From the NCBI RefSeq assembly GCF_019219025.1, contig NZ_JAHUWN010000040.1, positions 1-52,250 on the forward strand: a stretch of DNA of 52,250 nt, given 5' to 3'. The DNA is from Bacillus sp. sid0103. Its GTDB lineage: Bacteria > Bacillota > Bacilli > Bacillales_B > DSM-18226. Numbering within the stretch: position 1 is the stretch's first letter; each line of letters begins with the position of its first letter. Shown piece by piece: positions 37,338 to 47,199 of this stretch. Both the position numbers and the translations under genes were made by a program. The notes under the pieces are model-generated. The model made no database searches and had not been told where the DNA came from. It saw nothing but the letters and a program-made list of their open reading frames with translations.

Positions 37338-38075
37338 ATGTATACAGGGAAAATTCGCCAAATCTTACTGATTACTGATGGATGTTCCAACCATGGGGAC
37401 GATCCGATTGCCATGGCTGCACTCGCACACGAACAAGGAATTACTGTTAATGTCATTGGGGTAATGGAAAAGGATACAATTGATGAAAAAGGGATGACCG
37501 AAATTGAAGGGATTGCGATGTCAGGCGGAGGAGTAAGTCAGATTGTCTACGCTCAGCAACTATCGCAAACCGTACAAATGGTTACGCGGAAGGCCATGAA
37601 TCAAACGATTCAAGGAGTGGTAAACCGAGAATTGCAGCAAATCTTAGGACGATCTCAAACAATGGAAGATCTCCCGCCGGAAAAACGCGGGGAAGTGATG
37701 GAGGTTGTGGATGAATTAGGAGAAACTGTCGAATTAGAGGTGTTGATTCTTGTCGATACAAGTGCAAGTATGAAACATAAACTGCCGACAGTGAAAGAAG
37801 CGCTGCTTGACCTATCTCTAAGCTTAAACGCCCGTACAGGTGATAATCAATTTTCAGTTTATGTATTTCCCGGGAAAAAGAAAGATGTCGAAAAATTGCT
37901 GGATTGGACGCCGAAACTGCAAACATTGACAAGTGTGTTTTCCCAATTATCGACCGGAGGAATCACCCCTACAGGACCAGCGTTACGGACAGCTTTAACC
38001 TCATTTGATCAAAAACAATCCTTAAGGAGCCTTATTTCACGTGATGATGAATCATACTTTGAAGAATCAATGTAA
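37338..38075 (+). CDS. yabS: vWA-domain protein YabS with halves in swapped order
   Basis: 245 residues. The N-terminal half (about 6-75) reads like the second half of a von Willebrand A domain: ILLITDG (T13-D14-G15), GITVNVIGV and IAMSGGG. The C-terminal half (about 132-222) reads like the first half: LILVDTSAS (D140, S142, S144) and GGITPTGPAL (T210/T212). Together they supply a complete metal-ion (MIDAS) site, so the domain appears circularly permuted. Role unknown; it overlaps prkD by 35 bases and the pair is conserved in Bacillus, suggesting joint function. GGAGGGAGAAGG precedes the ATG. Confidence 0.9.
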   Translation: MYTGKIRQILLITDGCSNHGDDPIAMAALAHEQGITVNVIGVMEKDTIDEKGMTEIEGIAMSGGGVSQIVYAQQLSQTVQMVTRKAMNQTIQGVVNRELQQILGRSQTMEDLPPEKRGEVMEVVDELGETVELEVLILVDTSASMKHKLPTVKEALLDLSLSLNARTGDNQFSVYVFPGKKKDVEKLLDWTPKLQTLTSVFSQLSTGGITPTGPALRTALTSFDQKQSLRSLISRDDESYFEESM

Positions 38076-39072
38076 GGTTAGCCCAGGAACCGTCATTTCA
38101 GGGAAGTGGCATTTCAACAAGTACACAATCATTAAGGAACTTGGATTTGGAGCAAACGGAGTGGTCTACCTTGCCAATCATAATAACACCCAGGTAGCGT
38201 TAAAAATGAGTGATAATGGGATGTCGGTTACTTCTGAAGTAAATGTTCTAAAATCCTTAGCAAAGGTCCAGGGAACCCCAACCCTTGGGCCTTGTTTGCT
38301 TGATGTCGATGATTGGCAGAGTAATCAAGGACTTATTTCCTTCTATGTTATGGAATACATACAAGGTCCTGACTTTTTATCTTTTTTACAACAAAAGGGA
38401 AGATCCTGGACAAGTGTGTTATTTTTGCAGTTGTTAAATGATTTAGACAAGCTTCATGAAAATGGCTGGGTTTTTGGTGACCTAAAGCCAGAAAATTTAA
38501 TTGTCACCGGCCCCCCGCCTAAAATAAGGTGTATTGATGTTGGCGGAACCACGATTCAAGGGAGAGCGATTAAGGAATTTACTGAGTTTTATGACCGCGG
38601 TTATTGGGGGCTGGGGTCGAGGAAGGCTGAACCCTCGTATGACTTGTTTGCTGTGGCAATGATTATGATTAATACCGCCTATCCGAAACGTTTGACGAAA
38701 ACAACGGGGGGGATCTCTCAAATAAGGGAAGCTATTCGTCAGAAGCCAGAGTTATTGGCATGGGAAAAGGTGATTGTAAAAGCACTTCAAGGCCATTATA
38801 GCAGCGCAAAACAAATGAGGGCTGACCTTTTAAATCTCATGATTGATAAAAAAATGCCTGACCCGCTTTCTGCAAAGACTGCTGGAACGAGCAAACCGGC
38901 ACAACAACAAAAACAAAAACAGCACCCTCCAACAAGTTCAGTGGCAACTCGGCCGATAACAAGACAGCACTACCGTAAAAAAAAGAAAAAAAGTGGCTGG
39001 ATGGAATTTTGGTTAATCGCAATCATATTAGGTCTTTTATATGCATGGTATACATTTAATAAATTACTATAA
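38041..39072 (+). CDS. prkD: Membrane-tethered Ser/Thr protein kinase PrkD (YabT)
   Basis: Hanks-type kinase; B. subtilis YabT is a DNA-stimulated, septum-located kinase that phosphorylates RecA and AbrB, among others. Glycine loop LGFGANGVVYLA (34-45), lysine K55, catalytic VFGDLKPEN (D147, N152). The HRD is FGD and the DFG is DVG (D166-V-G), so both motifs are atypical while the acid residues remain. A basic linker (KKKKK near 313-317) and a C-terminal membrane helix (about 319-340) place the kinase in the cytosol. The target AbrB is encoded in this window. Start codon GTG 38041, or the ATGs at 38044/38047. Confidence 0.93.
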   Translation: MMMNHTLKNQCKVSPGTVISGKWHFNKYTIIKELGFGANGVVYLANHNNTQVALKMSDNGMSVTSEVNVLKSLAKVQGTPTLGPCLLDVDDWQSNQGLISFYVMEYIQGPDFLSFLQQKGRSWTSVLFLQLLNDLDKLHENGWVFGDLKPENLIVTGPPPKIRCIDVGGTTIQGRAIKEFTEFYDRGYWGLGSRKAEPSYDLFAVAMIMINTAYPKRLTKTTGGISQIREAIRQKPELLAWEKVIVKALQGHYSSAKQMRADLLNLMIDKKMPDPLSAKTAGTSKPAQQQKQKQHPPTSSVATRPITRQHYRKKKKKSGWMEFWLIAIILGLLYAWYTFNKLL

Positions 39073-39173
39073 ATGTTTGAAACTATTTCCTAAGTCATCC
39101 GTATAAGATTTATACGTCTAAATTTGCGGAAATGAATAGGAAAAATTTCTAGGCATTTTGCAATACCAATGCT

Positions 39174-39203
39174 TTGATACTTTATTCTTAAAAGTGGTAG
39201 ACT
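39174..39203 (+). promoter_or_regulatory. Candidate sigma-A promoter of tilS
   Basis: TTGATA (39174-39179), 18 bases ending TGG, TAGACT (39198-39203), an extended -10 about 59 bases before tilS. An inverted repeat CGTATAA-GAT-TTATACG sits upstream at 39100-39116. Confidence 0.5.
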
Positions 39204-39261
39204 AAGGTTATTCTTGCGGTAATTAAGTTTTAAACTTTGGTTTAAGGAAGAGAGCAATATT

Positions 39262-40647
39262 ATGTTAGAAACTAAAGTCAAGGCCTTCCTCCATCACCAA
39301 GGATTTCAGTTAACCTCAAAAAAAATGGTTATTGGTGTTTCAGGAGGGCCAGATTCACTGGCACTGCTCCACTATCTACTCACGGAAAAAGAGAAGGAAG
39401 GTATTTCCCTTGTTGTGGCGCATGTAGACCATATGTTTCGGGGGCAGGAGTCTTATGAGGATGCGCTTTTTGTTCGAAATTTTTGTGAACAGCATAGCAT
39501 TCCGTTTGAAATGACTAGGGTTAATGTCCCGAAAATAATGGAGAAAACAGGTAAAAGTTCGCAAATTGCGGCACGAGATGTCAGGTATGAGTTTTTTTCA
39601 GAAATCATGGAAAAGTATCAGTATCCATTTTTAGCGCTGGCACATCATGGCGATGACCAAATGGAAACGATGCTGATGAGGGTAACGAGAGGTAGTGCAG
39701 GTCTTGCCCGTGCAGGTATACCGTTTAGCCGCCCGTTTCATAAGGGCACGATTTTCCGTCCGTTTTTAGGGGTTGAGAGGGCGGACATTGTAGACTACTG
39801 TCACAAGCATAACCTTAGCCCGAGAATAGATCCTAGTAACGAAAAAGGAATCTATAGCAGAAATCGGTTTCGTAAAGAAGTCATTCCATTTTTGAAAAAA
39901 GAAAACCCGCTTGTCCATGAACATTTTCAACGGTTTAGTGAAGAATTAACAAGCGATGAAACCTTTCTTCAGGAATTAACTATTCAGCAAATGAATACAG
40001 TATTCACAAAAAAGGAAGAGTCCAAAATTACTATTGACATTACTCGATTTCTTGAAGTGCCTTTACCTTTACAAAGGAGAGGGATTCAACTAATATTAAA
40101 CTATCTTTACAAAGAAAAACCTGCTTCTTTATCTGCAGTACATATCGATCAAGTATTTTTCTTAATTCAACATCCTCAGCCATCGGGTCATCTCGATTTC
40201 CCTAATGGTTTAAAAGTTATCCGTTCCTATTATTCCCTTTCCTTCCAATTTCAATCGGTCGAGGCGTCGTCATATCAATTTGAAATGACAGAGCCTGGTG
40301 TGATTAACTTGCCGAATGGCGGGAAAATTAGTAGCAGATATATAATGGGGGAAATTCCAGTGGCAGATGGTAATTCTGCATTGTTTAGTATAAACAAGAT
40401 AAAGTGGCCAATTATTATTCGCTCTAGAAAAATAGGCGACCGCATGACATTAAAGGGGATGCAAGGTTCAAAAAAATTAAAGGCGATATTCATTGATCAA
40501 AAAGTACCAGTTGAAGAACGAAATATGTGGCCAGTACTAACTGACACAAAAGAACGTATTATTTGGTTGCCAGGTTTAAAAAAATCTTCAATTGAAGGCA
40601 TAGATTACACAGCTCAACAATATATACTATTCACATATCAAAAGTAA
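39262..40647 (+). CDS. tilS: tRNA(Ile)-lysidine synthase
   Basis: Converts C34 of the CAU-anticodon tRNA-Ile to lysidine, so it reads AUA; essential. The ATP PP-loop motif SGGPDS (27-32) is intact, followed by VAHVDHMFRGQES and the ALAHHGDDQMETMLMRV segment, then the TilS substrate-binding and C-terminal domains (GDRMTLKGMQGSKKLKAIFID). 461 residues. hprT starts 24 bases later; the tilS-hprT-ftsH order is conserved. Confidence 0.97.
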   Translation: MLETKVKAFLHHQGFQLTSKKMVIGVSGGPDSLALLHYLLTEKEKEGISLVVAHVDHMFRGQESYEDALFVRNFCEQHSIPFEMTRVNVPKIMEKTGKSSQIAARDVRYEFFSEIMEKYQYPFLALAHHGDDQMETMLMRVTRGSAGLARAGIPFSRPFHKGTIFRPFLGVERADIVDYCHKHNLSPRIDPSNEKGIYSRNRFRKEVIPFLKKENPLVHEHFQRFSEELTSDETFLQELTIQQMNTVFTKKEESKITIDITRFLEVPLPLQRRGIQLILNYLYKEKPASLSAVHIDQVFFLIQHPQPSGHLDFPNGLKVIRSYYSLSFQFQSVEASSYQFEMTEPGVINLPNGGKISSRYIMGEIPVADGNSALFSINKIKWPIIIRSRKIGDRMTLKGMQGSKKLKAIFIDQKVPVEERNMWPVLTDTKERIIWLPGLKKSSIEGIDYTAQQYILFTYQK

Positions 40648-40671
40648 GGATCTTCTAGGGGGCACATTTAG

Positions 40672-41217
40672 ATGAAACAGGACATTAAACAGGTGTTAGT
40701 ATCAGAAGAGGAAATTCAAACTAAAATCAGAGAATTAGCTGCACAGTTAACGGAAGAATACCAAGATAAATTTCCGCTCGCAATTGGTGTTTTAAAAGGT
40801 GCTATGCCGTTTATGGCTGATTTATTAAAACGTATGGATTGCTATCTTGAAATGGATTTTATGGATGTATCCAGCTACGGAACCGGACTTGTTTCTTCTG
40901 GGGAAGTAAAAATTATTAAGGATTTAGATACATCTGTTGAAGGAAGAGACATTCTCATTATCGAAGATATAATCGATAGCGGTCTAACACTTAGCTATTT
41001 GGTTGACTTATTCAAGTATAGGAAAGCAAAATCCATCAAAATTGTGACACTGCTTGATAAACCAACAGGCAGAAAAAGTGCCATTAAAGCGGATTATGTT
41101 GGCTTTATTGTGCCAGATGAATTTGTTGTCGGTTATGGCTTGGATTATATTGAAAAATATCGAAACCTTCCATACATTGGTGTCCTAAAACCGGAAGTAT
41201 ACAGCGATAATCTCTAA
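40672..41217 (+). CDS. hprT: Hypoxanthine phosphoribosyltransferase
   Basis: Purine salvage enzyme making IMP or GMP from hypoxanthine or guanine and PRPP. The PRPP loop [17 protein letters not shown] (about 94-110) and the C-terminal [18 protein letters not shown] are intact; 181 residues. In B. subtilis and Listeria it interacts functionally with TilS, its upstream neighbour. GGGGGC precedes the ATG. Confidence 0.97.
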   Translation: MKQDIKQVLVSEEEIQTKIRELAAQLTEEYQDKFPLAIGVLKGAMPFMADLLKRMDCYLEMDFMDVSSYGTGLVSSGEVKIIKDLDTSVEGRDILIIEDIIDSGLTLSYLVDLFKYRKAKSIKIVTLLDKPTGRKSAIKADYVGFIVPDEFVVGYGLDYIEKYRNLPYIGVLKPEVYSDNL

Positions 41218-41323
41218 GGATAAAGTTTTAAGTTAGATTGCAAATGAGTGTAATTTCTTGAATTTGTAAGATTTTCTATGATACCATTTAATATAGTTTG
41301 TCTATCGTGGGAGGAGGTAAGAG

Positions 41324-43261
41324 ATGAATCGGATCTTCCGTAATACCATCTTTTATTTATTGATATTTTTAGTCATTATTGGCGTGGTGAGTTTCTTTAA
41401 TGGAAGCAATGAACCGACAGATCATATTTCATATGATAAGTTTGTTACCCAATTAGAAAATGGCGAAGTAAAATCGTTCTCCATGCAGCCTGAACGAGGG
41501 GTTTATGAAGTTCGTGGTGAGTTGGAAACGAAAAAAAAATTCATAACGTATATTCCAAACAGTGAAGAAATTATTAACAAAATTAATAAAGCTGATTCAA
41601 AGGTAGAAGTAATGCCTGCAAAGGAAACAAGCGGCTGGGTGACGTTCTTTACATCGATTATTCCGTTTGTGATTATCTTTATTTTATTCTTCTTCTTATT
41701 AAACCAAGCACAAGGCGGCGGCAGCCGTGTAATGAACTTTGGTAAATCCAAGGCAAAGCTTTATAACGATGATAAGAAAAAAGTCCGCTTTAGAGATGTA
41801 GCCGGTGCGGATGAAGAAAAAGCAGAATTAGTAGAAGTCGTTGAATTTTTAAAAGATCCACGGAAGTTTGCAGAACTGGGTGCCCGGATTCCTAAAGGGG
41901 TCCTGCTAGTAGGTCCTCCAGGTACTGGTAAAACATTGCTTGCTCGTGCAACTGCAGGTGAAGCAGGCGTTCCATTCTTCTCGATAAGTGGTTCTGATTT
42001 CGTTGAAATGTTTGTCGGGGTTGGGGCTTCCCGTGTGCGTGATTTATTCGAAAACGCTAAGAAAAATGCACCATGTATAATCTTTATTGATGAAATTGAT
42101 GCAGTTGGACGTCAGCGTGGCGCCGGGTTAGGCGGCGGACACGATGAACGTGAGCAAACATTGAATCAATTGCTTGTTGAAATGGATGGATTTGGGGCAA
42201 ATGAAGGAATTATCATTATTGCTGCTACAAACCGTGCAGATATATTAGATCCTGCGTTATTACGTCCCGGTCGTTTTGACCGACAAATTACTGTAGATCG
42301 TCCGGATGTTATTGGACGTGAAGCTGTTCTAAAAGTTCATGCGCGTAATAAACCATTAGACGAATCTGTAAACTTGAAAAACATTGCGATGCGTACACCT
42401 GGCTTCTCGGGTGCTGATTTAGAAAACTTATTGAATGAGGCGGCTTTAGTAGCAGCCCGCAGCAGTAAGAAGAAAATCGATATGGAAGACATTGATGAAG
42501 CAACTGACCGCGTCATTGCCGGTCCAGCTAAAAAGAGCCGCGTTATTTCCGAAAAAGAACGAAATATTGTTGCTTTCCATGAGGGCGGACATACGGTCAT
42601 CGGGTTAGTACTTGATGAAGCAGATATGGTCCATAAGGTTACGATCGTACCACGCGGTCAAGCAGGCGGATACGCTGTTATGCTTCCGAGGGAAGACCGT
42701 TACTTTATGACGAAGCCAGAATTGCTTGATAAAATTGTTGGCTTATTAGGCGGGCGTGTCGCCGAAGAGATTGTGTTTGGGGAAGTAAGTACTGGAGCCC
42801 ACAACGATTTCCAACGTGCTACAGGAATTGCTCGTAAGATGGTTACCGAATATGGTATGAGTGATAAGCTCGGACCGCTTCAGTTTGGTCAAGGTTCAGG
42901 TGGTCAGGTATTCTTAGGCCGTGACATTCATAATGAACAGAATTATTCTGATGCAATTGCCTACGAAATCGACTTGGAAGTTCAACGTATTATTAAAGAA
43001 TGTTATGAAAGAGCGAGAGTTATTCTTACTGAAAATCGTGATAAGCTTGATCTTATTGCGAAAACATTACTTGAAGTGGAAACACTTGTGGCTGAACAGA
43101 TTAAATACTTGGTTGACCATGGCCGTATGCCAGAACCTAATCAAGCTTTAGAAGCTGTAAAAATCGGCCCGAAAAAAACAGATGATGTGAAGGTCAACAT
43201 CAATAAGAAAAAGGAAGAGCTTGAGTCTCAACCCTCTTCTGACGAATTAGATAATCAATAA
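41324..43261 (+). CDS. ftsH: ATP-dependent zinc metalloprotease FtsH
   Basis: Hexameric membrane AAA protease for quality control and regulated proteolysis, including Spo0E in B. subtilis sporulation. Two membrane helices (about 7-24 and 108-128) flank an extracytoplasmic domain. Walker A GPPGTGKT (197-204), [15 protein letters not shown] and the zinc site HEGGH (419-423; HEGGH rather than HEAGH is usual in Bacillus). The C-terminal tail is hydrophilic. Length 645. GGAGGAGG lies before the ATG. Confidence 0.98.
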   Translation: MNRIFRNTIFYLLIFLVIIGVVSFFNGSNEPTDHISYDKFVTQLENGEVKSFSMQPERGVYEVRGELETKKKFITYIPNSEEIINKINKADSKVEVMPAKETSGWVTFFTSIIPFVIIFILFFFLLNQAQGGGSRVMNFGKSKAKLYNDDKKKVRFRDVAGADEEKAELVEVVEFLKDPRKFAELGARIPKGVLLVGPPGTGKTLLARATAGEAGVPFFSISGSDFVEMFVGVGASRVRDLFENAKKNAPCIIFIDEIDAVGRQRGAGLGGGHDEREQTLNQLLVEMDGFGANEGIIIIAATNRADILDPALLRPGRFDRQITVDRPDVIGREAVLKVHARNKPLDESVNLKNIAMRTPGFSGADLENLLNEAALVAARSSKKKIDMEDIDEATDRVIAGPAKKSRVISEKERNIVAFHEGGHTVIGLVLDEADMVHKVTIVPRGQAGGYAVMLPREDRYFMTKPELLDKIVGLLGGRVAEEIVFGEVSTGAHNDFQRATGIARKMVTEYGMSDKLGPLQFGQGSGGQVFLGRDIHNEQNYSDAIAYEIDLEVQRIIKECYERARVILTENRDKLDLIAKTLLEVETLVAEQIKYLVDHGRMPEPNQALEAVKIGPKKTDDVKVNINKKKEELESQPSSDELDNQ

Positions 43262-43267
43262 ATGGTT

Positions 43268-43300
43268 AAGAGTGCTTCATTGAAGCGCTCTTTTTTTTTC
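43268..43300 (+). terminator. Terminator after ftsH
   Basis: An 11-bp stem AAGAGTGCTTC / GAAGCGCTCTT with one T-G pair and loop ATT (43268-43292), then a run of T. Confidence 0.9.
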
Positions 43301-43370
43301 AGGATTAAACTGATATATGGTATTATGTTTTCAGTATAGAAGAGAATAATCTGAAAAGTGAGTGATAGAT

Positions 43371-44150
43371 TTGATTTTCGTATTTGATGTAGGAAATACC
43401 AATATTGTGTTAGGTGTGTATGATAGGGATGAGCTTAAATATCACTGGCGTGTGGAGACCAATAGAAACCGCACAGAAGATGAGTTTGGAATGAACATTA
43501 AAGCATTGTTCGATCATGCTGGCCTCTCTTTTTCCGATATTGACGGTATCATTATCTCTTCGGTGGTTCCACCAATCATGTTTGCACTAGAAAGAATGTG
43601 CCAAAAGTATTTTCACATTAAACCGTTTGTTGTTGGCCCAGGAATCAAAACAGGTTTGAACATAAAATATGAAAACCCGAGAGAAGTGGGTGCTGACCGA
43701 ATCGTTAATGCCGTAGCTGCAATTCATGAATATGGAAGTCCGCTGATTATTGTCGATTTTGGTACAGCCACAACGTATTGTTATGTGAATGAGGAACGTC
43801 AATATATGGGTGGTGCGATTGCCCCAGGAGTGGGTATTTCAACAGAGGCGCTTTATTCGCGAGCGTCCAAACTGCCGAGAATAGAAATTGCCCGTCCAGA
43901 AGGTGTAATTGGCAAAAATACGGTGGCAGCCATGCAGGCTGGTATTGTCTACGGGTATGTAGGACAAGTCGAGGGGATTGTAAAACGGATGATGGAGCAA
44001 GGCGAGAAAAGGCCTACCGTCATTGCGACCGGTGGTTTAGCCAATTTAATTGCTCAAGAATCAACCATTATTGATGTTGTCGACCCATTTTTAACTTTAA
44101 AAGGATTACAGCTTATCTATAAAAGGAACATAGGACAACCTAAGGAATAA
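43371..44150 (+). CDS. coaX: Type III pantothenate kinase CoaX
   Basis: First step of coenzyme A synthesis; type III enzymes need a monovalent cation and resist CoA feedback. The ASKHA-fold phosphate motif [12 protein letters not shown], the [11 protein letters not shown] segment with the catalytic aspartate and [10 protein letters not shown] are intact. The start is TTG 43371 (family-like [11 protein letters not shown], 259 residues), with GTGAGTGAT upstream; GTG 43362 is also in frame. It forms a block with hslO 21 bases later. Confidence 0.95.
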   Translation: MIFVFDVGNTNIVLGVYDRDELKYHWRVETNRNRTEDEFGMNIKALFDHAGLSFSDIDGIIISSVVPPIMFALERMCQKYFHIKPFVVGPGIKTGLNIKYENPREVGADRIVNAVAAIHEYGSPLIIVDFGTATTYCYVNEERQYMGGAIAPGVGISTEALYSRASKLPRIEIARPEGVIGKNTVAAMQAGIVYGYVGQVEGIVKRMMEQGEKRPTVIATGGLANLIAQESTIIDVVDPFLTLKGLQLIYKRNIGQPKE

Positions 44151-44171
44151 CAGCTAGAAAGGGGTTTAACA

Positions 44172-45050
44172 ATGAATGATTATCTTGTAAAGGCACTTGC
44201 TTATGATGGAAATATTCGCGCCTTTGCCGTTCGCACAACAGATACCGTGACGGAGGCACAAAGGCGTCATCAAACCTGGAGAACGGCATCCGCTGCACTT
44301 GGCCGCACATTGACTGCAGGCGTGATGATGGGTGCGATGCTAAAGGGTGAGGATAAATTAACGATTAAAATTAATGGCGGCGGCCCACTAGGACCAATTG
44401 TTGTAGATAGTAATGCAAAAGGGGAAGTCCGGGGTTACGTAACAAACCCAGAGGTGGATTTTGAATCAAATGAACATGGCAAGCTGGACGTCCGTCGTGC
44501 CGTTGGGACAGACGGTATGCTAGCTGTCGTCAAAGATATCGGATTACGCGACTTTTTTTCTGGTCAAGTTCCACTTGTATCTGGAGAATTAGGTGAAGAT
44601 TTCACTTATTACTTTGCTACCTCTGAGCAGGTGCCGTCTTCCGTTGGGGTAGGTGTTTTAGTGAACCCGGATGATACGATTTTGGCAGCAGGCGGCTTTA
44701 TTTTTCAATTAATGCCGGGCACACCGGATCCCATTATTTCAAAACTAGAGGAGCGCCTAAAAACGATTGAGCCTATCTCGAAATTAATTGAGAGAGGATT
44801 AACACCGGAGCAAATTCTAGAAGAACTTTTTGGAAAAGAACAAGTAAAGGTTCTAGAAACGATGCCGGTGGGCTTTATGTGTAATTGCTCCAAAGAACGA
44901 TTCGCTAACGCCATTATTGGTTTAGGGGCGGCAGAGATTACGGCAATGATTGAAGAAGATGGCCAGGCTGAGGCACATTGTCATTTTTGCAATGAAAAAT
45001 ACCTTTTTACAAGGGATGAACTAGAAGAGCTTAAAAAAGAAGCGAAGTAG
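44172..45050 (+). CDS. hslO: Redox-regulated chaperone Hsp33
   Basis: Holdase activated by oxidative stress through loss of zinc and disulfide formation. The four zinc cysteines are C237 and C239 (CNC) and C270 and C273 (CHFC). The N-terminal core has [19 protein letters not shown] and [13 protein letters not shown]. 292 residues. AGAAAGGGG precedes the ATG. Followed by the PrsA-like foldase, so two protein-quality genes are adjacent, after ftsH. Confidence 0.97.
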   Translation: MNDYLVKALAYDGNIRAFAVRTTDTVTEAQRRHQTWRTASAALGRTLTAGVMMGAMLKGEDKLTIKINGGGPLGPIVVDSNAKGEVRGYVTNPEVDFESNEHGKLDVRRAVGTDGMLAVVKDIGLRDFFSGQVPLVSGELGEDFTYYFATSEQVPSSVGVGVLVNPDDTILAAGGFIFQLMPGTPDPIISKLEERLKTIEPISKLIERGLTPEQILEELFGKEQVKVLETMPVGFMCNCSKERFANAIIGLGAAEITAMIEEDGQAEAHCHFCNEKYLFTRDELEELKKEAK

Positions 45051-45068
45051 CGGGTGCTTGCCCTTTTC

Positions 45069-45118
45069 TGATGGGAGGAGAGAGATTGGGAAGTGATGGG
45101 AGGAGAGAGATTGGGAAG
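45069..45118 (+). repeat. Perfect 25-bp tandem duplication of a start region
   Basis: Units 45069-45093 and 45094-45118 are identical. Each holds a ribosome site GGGAGGAG and a TTG codon seven bases later (45086 and 45111). Because 25 is not a multiple of three, only the second TTG is in the foldase frame. The first opens a separate frame of about 36 codons that ends in TAA. Confidence 0.93.
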
Positions 45119-46016
45119 GAAGCAACTTTGGATGGTGATTGCCGCCCTGATATTGGTGAACTGCCTAACAATCGCTTTTTTTCTATCAAAGGCTAATATG
45201 GCAGGCGGTACGGTCATAAATGATGAGACAGTAGCGACCATTGGAAAAAAGACGATCCTACGACAAGATTGGTTAAATGAGCTCGAATCAAGATATGGTA
45301 AAGATGTTTTAAAAGAAATGGTCGATCAAAAGGTCATAGAAGAAATGGCTGCAAAATATAATATAAAAGTGCCCAGCCAAGATGTCGACCGCGAATTTAG
45401 AATGCTGCAATCGACTACGAATATATTTAATAAACAGACGATCAAAGATGAGAAAAAGTGGAAGGAACAAATCCGCAGCAACCTTCTTTTAGAGGAACTT
45501 TTAACGAAAGATGTAGAAGTTTCAACCAGTGAACTCAAAAGTTATTATCAAAAAAACGAAGACTTATTTAATGTACCAGCTGCCTATCATTTATCACATA
45601 TTGTTGTGGGTACACTAGAAGAAGCGGACAGGGCTTTGCAAGAGTTAGATCAGGGTTCGGATTTTGCAACGTTAGCAATGGAACGATCGATTGAGGAGTT
45701 TTCTGCAAATAAGGGCGGCGATATAGGGTATATTAGTGAAGGGGATGAGCGTTATCCCCGTCAATATATCGAAATCGCGAAAGAATTGAAGAAAGAAGCA
45801 TACAGTACCCCAATCAAAGTGGACGAAGGTTATGCCATCCTTAAGTTAGAAGGAAAGATCGGTGGGAAAAAATATTCCTTTGCCGATGTAAAGGAGCAAA
45901 TTCGCAGGCAAATTGCTCTTGAACAAATGAAATCACCTGCATCTGCCACTACATTTTGGGATGATGCCAAGGTCAAATGGTTTTATGGTCAAAAAGGAAA
46001 CGAAAGCACAGAGTGA
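45111..46016 (+). CDS. yacD: PrsA-like peptidyl-prolyl cis-trans isomerase, membrane anchored (YacD)
   Basis: Parvulin-type (PpiC/SurA) foldase. An N-terminal membrane helix (about 6-25; LWMVIAALILVNCLTIAFFL) holds it outside the cell; there is no lipobox-type signal as in PrsA. The rotamase domain spans about 160-260 (YHLSHIVVG, GSDFATLAMERS, GGDIGYISEGD). TTG 45111 gives 301 residues and follows GGAGG by seven bases; GTG 45093 and ATG 45096 lie in the duplicated segment. The likely clients are cell-wall or secreted proteins. Confidence 0.9.
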   Translation: MGRKQLWMVIAALILVNCLTIAFFLSKANMAGGTVINDETVATIGKKTILRQDWLNELESRYGKDVLKEMVDQKVIEEMAAKYNIKVPSQDVDREFRMLQSTTNIFNKQTIKDEKKWKEQIRSNLLLEELLTKDVEVSTSELKSYYQKNEDLFNVPAAYHLSHIVVGTLEEADRALQELDQGSDFATLAMERSIEEFSANKGGDIGYISEGDERYPRQYIEIAKELKKEAYSTPIKVDEGYAILKLEGKIGGKKYSFADVKEQIRRQIALEQMKSPASATTFWDDAKVKWFYGQKGNESTE

Positions 46017-46030
46017 TTCTGTGCTTTTTC
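46003..46030 (+). terminator. Terminator overlapping the end of yacD
   Basis: Perfect 10-bp stem AAAGCACAGA / TCTGTGCTTT (46003-46027) with loop GTGAT, then T. The left arm is coding and the stop lies in the loop. Confidence 0.9.
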
Positions 46031-46087
46031 TGTACACAGTTAGAATAAGTAAATTTGGAATATTGTAAAAATACGTAAACAAAACGA

Positions 46088-46117
46088 TTGACAAACTCAA
46101 TACGAAACTGGTAAATT
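46088..46117 (+). promoter_or_regulatory. Sigma-A promoter of cysK
   Basis: TTGACA (46088-46093), 18 bases ending TGG, TAAATT (46112-46117). Downstream, TAAATCCAAT and GGAAT resemble halves of a CymR site but with the wrong spacing, so CymR control is only a possibility. Confidence 0.65.
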
Positions 46118-46163
46118 CAATAATATAAATCCAATCAATTTACTCGGAATAGGGGTGCTCTTA

Positions 46164-47093
46164 ATGGTGCGTGTTGCAAATTCAGTTGCCGAATTAGTCG
46201 GCCAAACGCCAATTGTTAAATTAAACAGATTAGTAGATGAAAATAGTGCTGAGGTATATCTGAAGCTGGAATATTTTAACCCTGGCAGCAGTGTAAAAGA
46301 TCGTATCGCTTTAGCTATGATTGAAGCAGCGGAAGAGCAAGGTTTAATCAAACCAGGTGTTGATACCATTATTGAGCCTACGAGCGGAAATACTGGAATT
46401 GGACTTGCGATGATTGCTGCAGCAAAAGGTTACAAAGCTGTCTTTGTAATGCCTGAAACGATGAGTTTGGAACGTCGGAATCTACTTCGTGCATACGGTG
46501 CAGAGCTTGTGTTAACACCAGGACCTGCCGGCATGAAGGGCGCAATTGCTAAGGCAGAAGAACTCGTTCAAGAACACGGTTATTTCTTGCCGCAACAATT
46601 TAAAAATGAAGCAAACCCTGAAGTTCATAGAAGAACAACAGGTAAAGAAATTGTAGAACAAATGGATCAATTAGATGGTTTTATTTCTGGTATTGGAACA
46701 GGCGGAACTATCACTGGTGCAGGCGAAGTCCTCCGTGAGAAATTTCCAAATGTTAAAATTTATGCAGTAGAACCTACGGATTCTCCAGTCTTATCGGGTG
46801 GTAAACCAGGTCCACACAAAATTCAAGGTATTGGTGCCGGTTTTGTACCTGATACTTTAAATACAAATATCTATGATGAAATTATTCAAGTTGCTGCAGA
46901 AGATGCATTCTCAGCTTCACGCCGTGCAGCAAGAGAAGAAGGTATTCTTGGAGGTATTTCTTCAGGAGCAGCAATTCACGCTGCCTTAAAAGTGGCTAAA
47001 GAACTTGGAAAAGGGAAAAAGGTGCTTGCGATTATTCCAGATAACGGCGAACGTTATTTAAGCACACCGCTTTACCAATACGAAGCAGAATAA
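46164..47093 (+). CDS. cysK: Cysteine synthase A (O-acetylserine sulfhydrylase)
   Basis: PLP enzyme making cysteine from O-acetylserine and sulfide; in B. subtilis it also modulates the repressor CymR. The cofactor lysine is K45 in GSSVKDRIA, the substrate loop is PTSGNTGIG (72-80) and the phosphate loop GTGGTITG is present. ATG 46164 is six bases behind AGGGGTG and gives 309 residues; GTG 46155 overlaps that site. In B. subtilis pabBAC follow; here folP follows directly. Confidence 0.97.
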   Translation: MVRVANSVAELVGQTPIVKLNRLVDENSAEVYLKLEYFNPGSSVKDRIALAMIEAAEEQGLIKPGVDTIIEPTSGNTGIGLAMIAAAKGYKAVFVMPETMSLERRNLLRAYGAELVLTPGPAGMKGAIAKAEELVQEHGYFLPQQFKNEANPEVHRRTTGKEIVEQMDQLDGFISGIGTGGTITGAGEVLREKFPNVKIYAVEPTDSPVLSGGKPGPHKIQGIGAGFVPDTLNTNIYDEIIQVAAEDAFSASRRAAREEGILGGISSGAAIHAALKVAKELGKGKKVLAIIPDNGERYLSTPLYQYEAE

Positions 47094-47100
47094 TCATTGA

Positions 47101-47132
47101 GAGGCGTCGGCTTTGCCGGTGCTTCTTTTTTT
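47101..47132 (+). terminator. Terminator after cysK
   Basis: An 11-bp stem GAGGCGTCGGC (47101-47111) / GCCGGTGCTTC (47115-47125) with three G-T pairs and loop TTT, then seven or more T. It separates cysK from the folate genes. Confidence 0.85.
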
Positions 47133-47199
47133 GTAATCTAATTGAGATTTCATGTATGATAATAGAAGTGAAAAAAAGGCTGGATAAGGAGGAAAAGGT

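Noticed and set aside
46118..46155. CymR operator at cysK
   Set aside because: The two half-site-like sequences are about four bases too far apart to fit the known motif, so it was not entered as a feature.
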